From Lottia gigantea (lineage: Eukaryota; Mollusca; Gastropoda; Lottiidae), in assembly GCF_000327385.1 (NCBI RefSeq), contig NW_008710725.1, forward strand, positions 418,683-482,682: a DNA stretch of 64,000 bases, given 5' to 3'. Shown piece by piece: positions 61,791 through 64,000 of this stretch. A program made the position numbers and the translations under genes. The notes beneath the pieces were generated by a model, which was given only the letters and a program-made list of their open reading frames with translations, had not been told where the DNA came from and searched no databases. Positions within the stretch are counted from its first letter, which is position 1. Each line of letters begins with the position of its first letter.

Positions 61791-62914
61791 GACAAATAAA
61801 GTATAGAACAGTCGAGCGTGAAACTCCGTGTTGAAATCAATTAGGTCATAAGTCATAAGTCATGAAATAAAATCGTGTTGGCGAGAAGAAAAGGTTGACT
61901 TAGAGTATGATTTAAAGCTTAGGGAGAAATTAGAAACGGTTTTGATTGAACTTATTGATTATAGATGTGAAAAGCCCTGTATTTAATCACGGCCTTCTCG
62001 CCATTACCGCCGTCTTTTTTCTTTTTCACTTTCTTCTGTTGACCGGTCAGTAGGTTATACAGTCCCTAACTAGTTTACAAATAGTCTCACTAACAAGGCA
62101 GGAATTGACTATTTGGAAGGTTGGGGGTTTTAAGGCATAAGGTTCTGTTTCACAAAGTATTTCACTATAGTGACAATTTTGCCGTTGACCACATTCTAAA
62201 TTACAACCTAAAGTAAATATATGTCTTCTGACCACCAAAGGTCCTTTATATGAGAGCAATCGAATCATCCCTTCTCCGAAGTTTTTTTTTTTTTAAACAG
62301 ATAATAGTATAACAGTGAACCACACTCTGAAATATAACTAAGGGTTAGGTGATGCCTGGTGTATCTATAAACAGATAATAGTACAGCAGTGGACCACTCT
62401 CTAGAATATAACCCATAATTAGGTATTATCAACTGTACGAACAGCGGTGATCGGACTAAAGCAATTATCAGGTCTTGTAATTACCAAATCGATTCTGATG
62501 AAGGAGACTATACAGTGATTGGAAAACAAACCGTTAACATTGATTGCGCTTTATGGGGATTTCTTTCAAGTCGTGAAGACAATGAATAATTCGAGTAATT
62601 GCCTTTGCTAATCTGACCTAGTACCGGTGATAAAATATGTCTTTTTCTTCTCGGGTCGATTCTTACATTAACTGGATCAAAAGTTTATCGGTAACCAATT
62701 TGAGACATTTTCAAATCAGCATTCGTTTTTTTTTTGTTTTTTAACCCCAGCATGTTTTTTTTATCTTTGCTGTTATTTTTGGTTTCTTTATCCTTTTGTG
62801 GCTCTTTAAGGGACAGATTTATCTAAATCTATTTTTCAATTTTTGTCCTTTTTGCAGCATTCTTAATCAGCATTCGAGATGTATATTCCATATTCGTTCC
62901 GTTAAATCTAGAGT

Positions 62915-63010
62915 ACAATTTGTTCACGAGGATCCTGTCTGCCAGCTGGTTCTTAACCAAACTTCGTGGCATTTATCCTTTTCAAATTATCCGTACCCAT
63001 TTAGACTGGA
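62915..63010 (+). repeat. Solo copy of the 76-bp family with tail
   Basis: GTTCACGAGGATCCTGTCTG, CCAGCTGGTTCTTAACCAAA, CTTCGTGGCATTTATCCTTT, AAATTATCCGTACCCATTTA. It lies 250 bp before receptor exon 3. Confidence 0.75.
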
Positions 63011-63262
63011 AAACTTTCACACGACGATGGAGATTATAACACACGTCCACCATTTCTTATTCTTTACCCATTTACAGATGGGTCCACTGGAGTATTATTG
63101 AGGTCACGTGTTGGTGGTATCACGTGTTCCGGAAGTAAATTTCACAGATTATGAAGGTAGTGATGCTAAGACCAGTACCTCGAAAGTGGGCCCGGTGTCT
63201 TCCTTCAACCCTTATCACAAATCATTCCAGGACTCACAATGTTATTATTTTGTGTCTTTCAG

Positions 63263-63433
63263 ATCAGCTTTTTCTCGACAAGTCCAGAATTAAGTAATAC
63301 AGACCGATTCCCGTTCTTTCTTCGGACCATTCCTTCCGACATCAACCAGGCCCAGGCCATGGTGGAGCTGGTCAAACTCTTCAGGTGGACCTACGTCTCA
63401 GTCGTGTACGAGGAATCCAGCTACGGCATGAAG
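63263..63433 (+). CDS. Metabotropic-glutamate-receptor-like class C GPCR, exon 3
   Basis: The acceptor is TGTCTTTCAG (ending 63262) and the donor GTAATC (63434). The exon is 171 bp, phase 0 at both ends, encoding residues 192-248. ISFFSTSPELSN (192-203), RFPFFLRTIPSDINQAQAMV (206-225) and LFRWTYVSVVYEESSYGMK (230-248) are the mGluR flytrap signature. Thr197, Asp217 and Tyr245 align with mGlu2 Thr168, Asp188 and Tyr216, which hold the alpha-amino and alpha-carboxyl groups of the ligand. Phe195 replaces the small residue found at mGlu2 Ala166. The usual S-E-G-x-Y-G-E is altered to E-E-S-S-Y-G-M. The reading frame continues in exon 4 beyond the window. Confidence 0.94.
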
Positions 63434-64000
63434 GTAATCCAATTTTTATCTCTTCCATTTATCTTTATTAATGAAATGAATGGAGTTTTACGTCCTACTT
63501 TCTGTTTATCTTCATTAATGATTAATTCTTCATTTGTTTTATATCAAATGTCCATCACATCAAAGACCATGGTATTCATTTTTTGTTTCATGTATCTAGC
63601 AACACGGGTTTTAATATTTATGTGGATAATTCAAATGCCAGTAACAAAACTTAATCTAAGTTTCTGATTTATCAAAGTTAACCCCATTGTACACTTCACA
63701 TAGTTCATATCCGTGATCTCCAATAAATGAAGTAGACATGACATGACTCTATTAGCAACAATGAATCATTTAAGATAGTTTGACTTTTGGTTTTAAACAA
63801 CATCCTGCATTCCTGCTCACAGAGTGCGAAAAGTTGGTGCCAACACACTCTTTCAACTCACCCACCGAATTTCGCATAATTCACAGAAGACTTAAAAGGA
63901 ATAGGAGAGATAGCAGACTTGTTGACGCAATATCATAACGATGGTGAAACCTTATAGAGCCTGATAATTCTGTACTTAACTACTTATAACCTCAGCAGAC
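63434..64000 (+). other. Start of receptor intron 3
   Basis: It begins with GTAATC. An inverted SINE tail (ATGAATGGAGTTTTACGTCC, TACTTTCTGTT) lies at 63477-63510. No other feature is seen up to the right edge. Confidence 0.6.

Larger units (their letters stand above)
36233..63262 (+). other. Receptor intron 2 (27,030 bp), phase 0
   Basis: It runs from GTAAGA at 36233 to TGTCTTTCAG at 63253-63262. Annotated arrays fill large parts. I see no gene in 36240-37270, 37910-38210, 40080-40535, 40835-42585, 43720-44150, 44910-45720, 45905-46315, 46450-47195, 48610-50655, 51775-52145, 53005-53765, 54220-55200, 55745-56110, 57145-57820, 57910-58425, 59995-61100 and 61795-62910. It is nearly the same length as intron 1. 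Confidence 0.85.

Overview
The window looks like AT-rich nuclear DNA from an animal, most likely a mollusc (probably a gastropod). The reasons are spliced genes with GT/AG introns, very long introns, tRNA-derived SINEs with a conserved core like those of lophotrochozoans, and a very heavy load of minisatellites. There is no operon structure and no bacterial gene signal. The species is inferred, not proven.

Two host genes can be assembled exon by exon. (1) On the minus strand (1699-3223) lies a small, complete three-exon gene for a secreted 231-residue C-type-lectin-like protein, with both introns in phase 1. (2) On the plus strand, starting at 8713, are the first three coding exons (8713-9130, 36078-36232, 63263-63433) of a metabotropic-glutamate-receptor-like class C GPCR. 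They encode a signal peptide and the first ~230 residues of the ligand-binding Venus flytrap. The two introns are about 27 kb each and fill most of the window. The rest of the receptor (remaining flytrap, cysteine-rich domain, seven helices) lies beyond the right edge. The alpha-amino/alpha-carboxyl contacts of the glutamate pocket are kept as far as visible. Both arginines that hold the distal carboxylate in mGlu2 are replaced (Gly89, Ala93), so the ligand may not be glutamate.

The left edge (2-328) holds the C-terminal end of a retroelement ORF, probably Penelope-like, followed by a perfect short hairpin. The rest is repeats. About 30 tandem arrays (monomers 17 to ~156 bp) sit mostly inside the two receptor introns. 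There are SINE fragments, a small hAT-type element with an 8-bp target duplication (35378-35802), and a long-inverted-repeat MITE flanked by TTAA (56120-56433) with partial relatives elsewhere. Several minisatellites also occur as single or few copies with shared flanks elsewhere in the window: the 51-bp unit is the 3' tail of a SINE, and the 21-bp and 76-bp units sit inside dispersed elements. So here tandem arrays appear to grow from mobile-element parts.

I see no CRISPR array, no convincing functional tRNA or rRNA gene, and no novel multi-gene system. Most long open frames are by-products of tandem repeats whose period is a multiple of three. There is a 286-bp run of N at 12378-12663.
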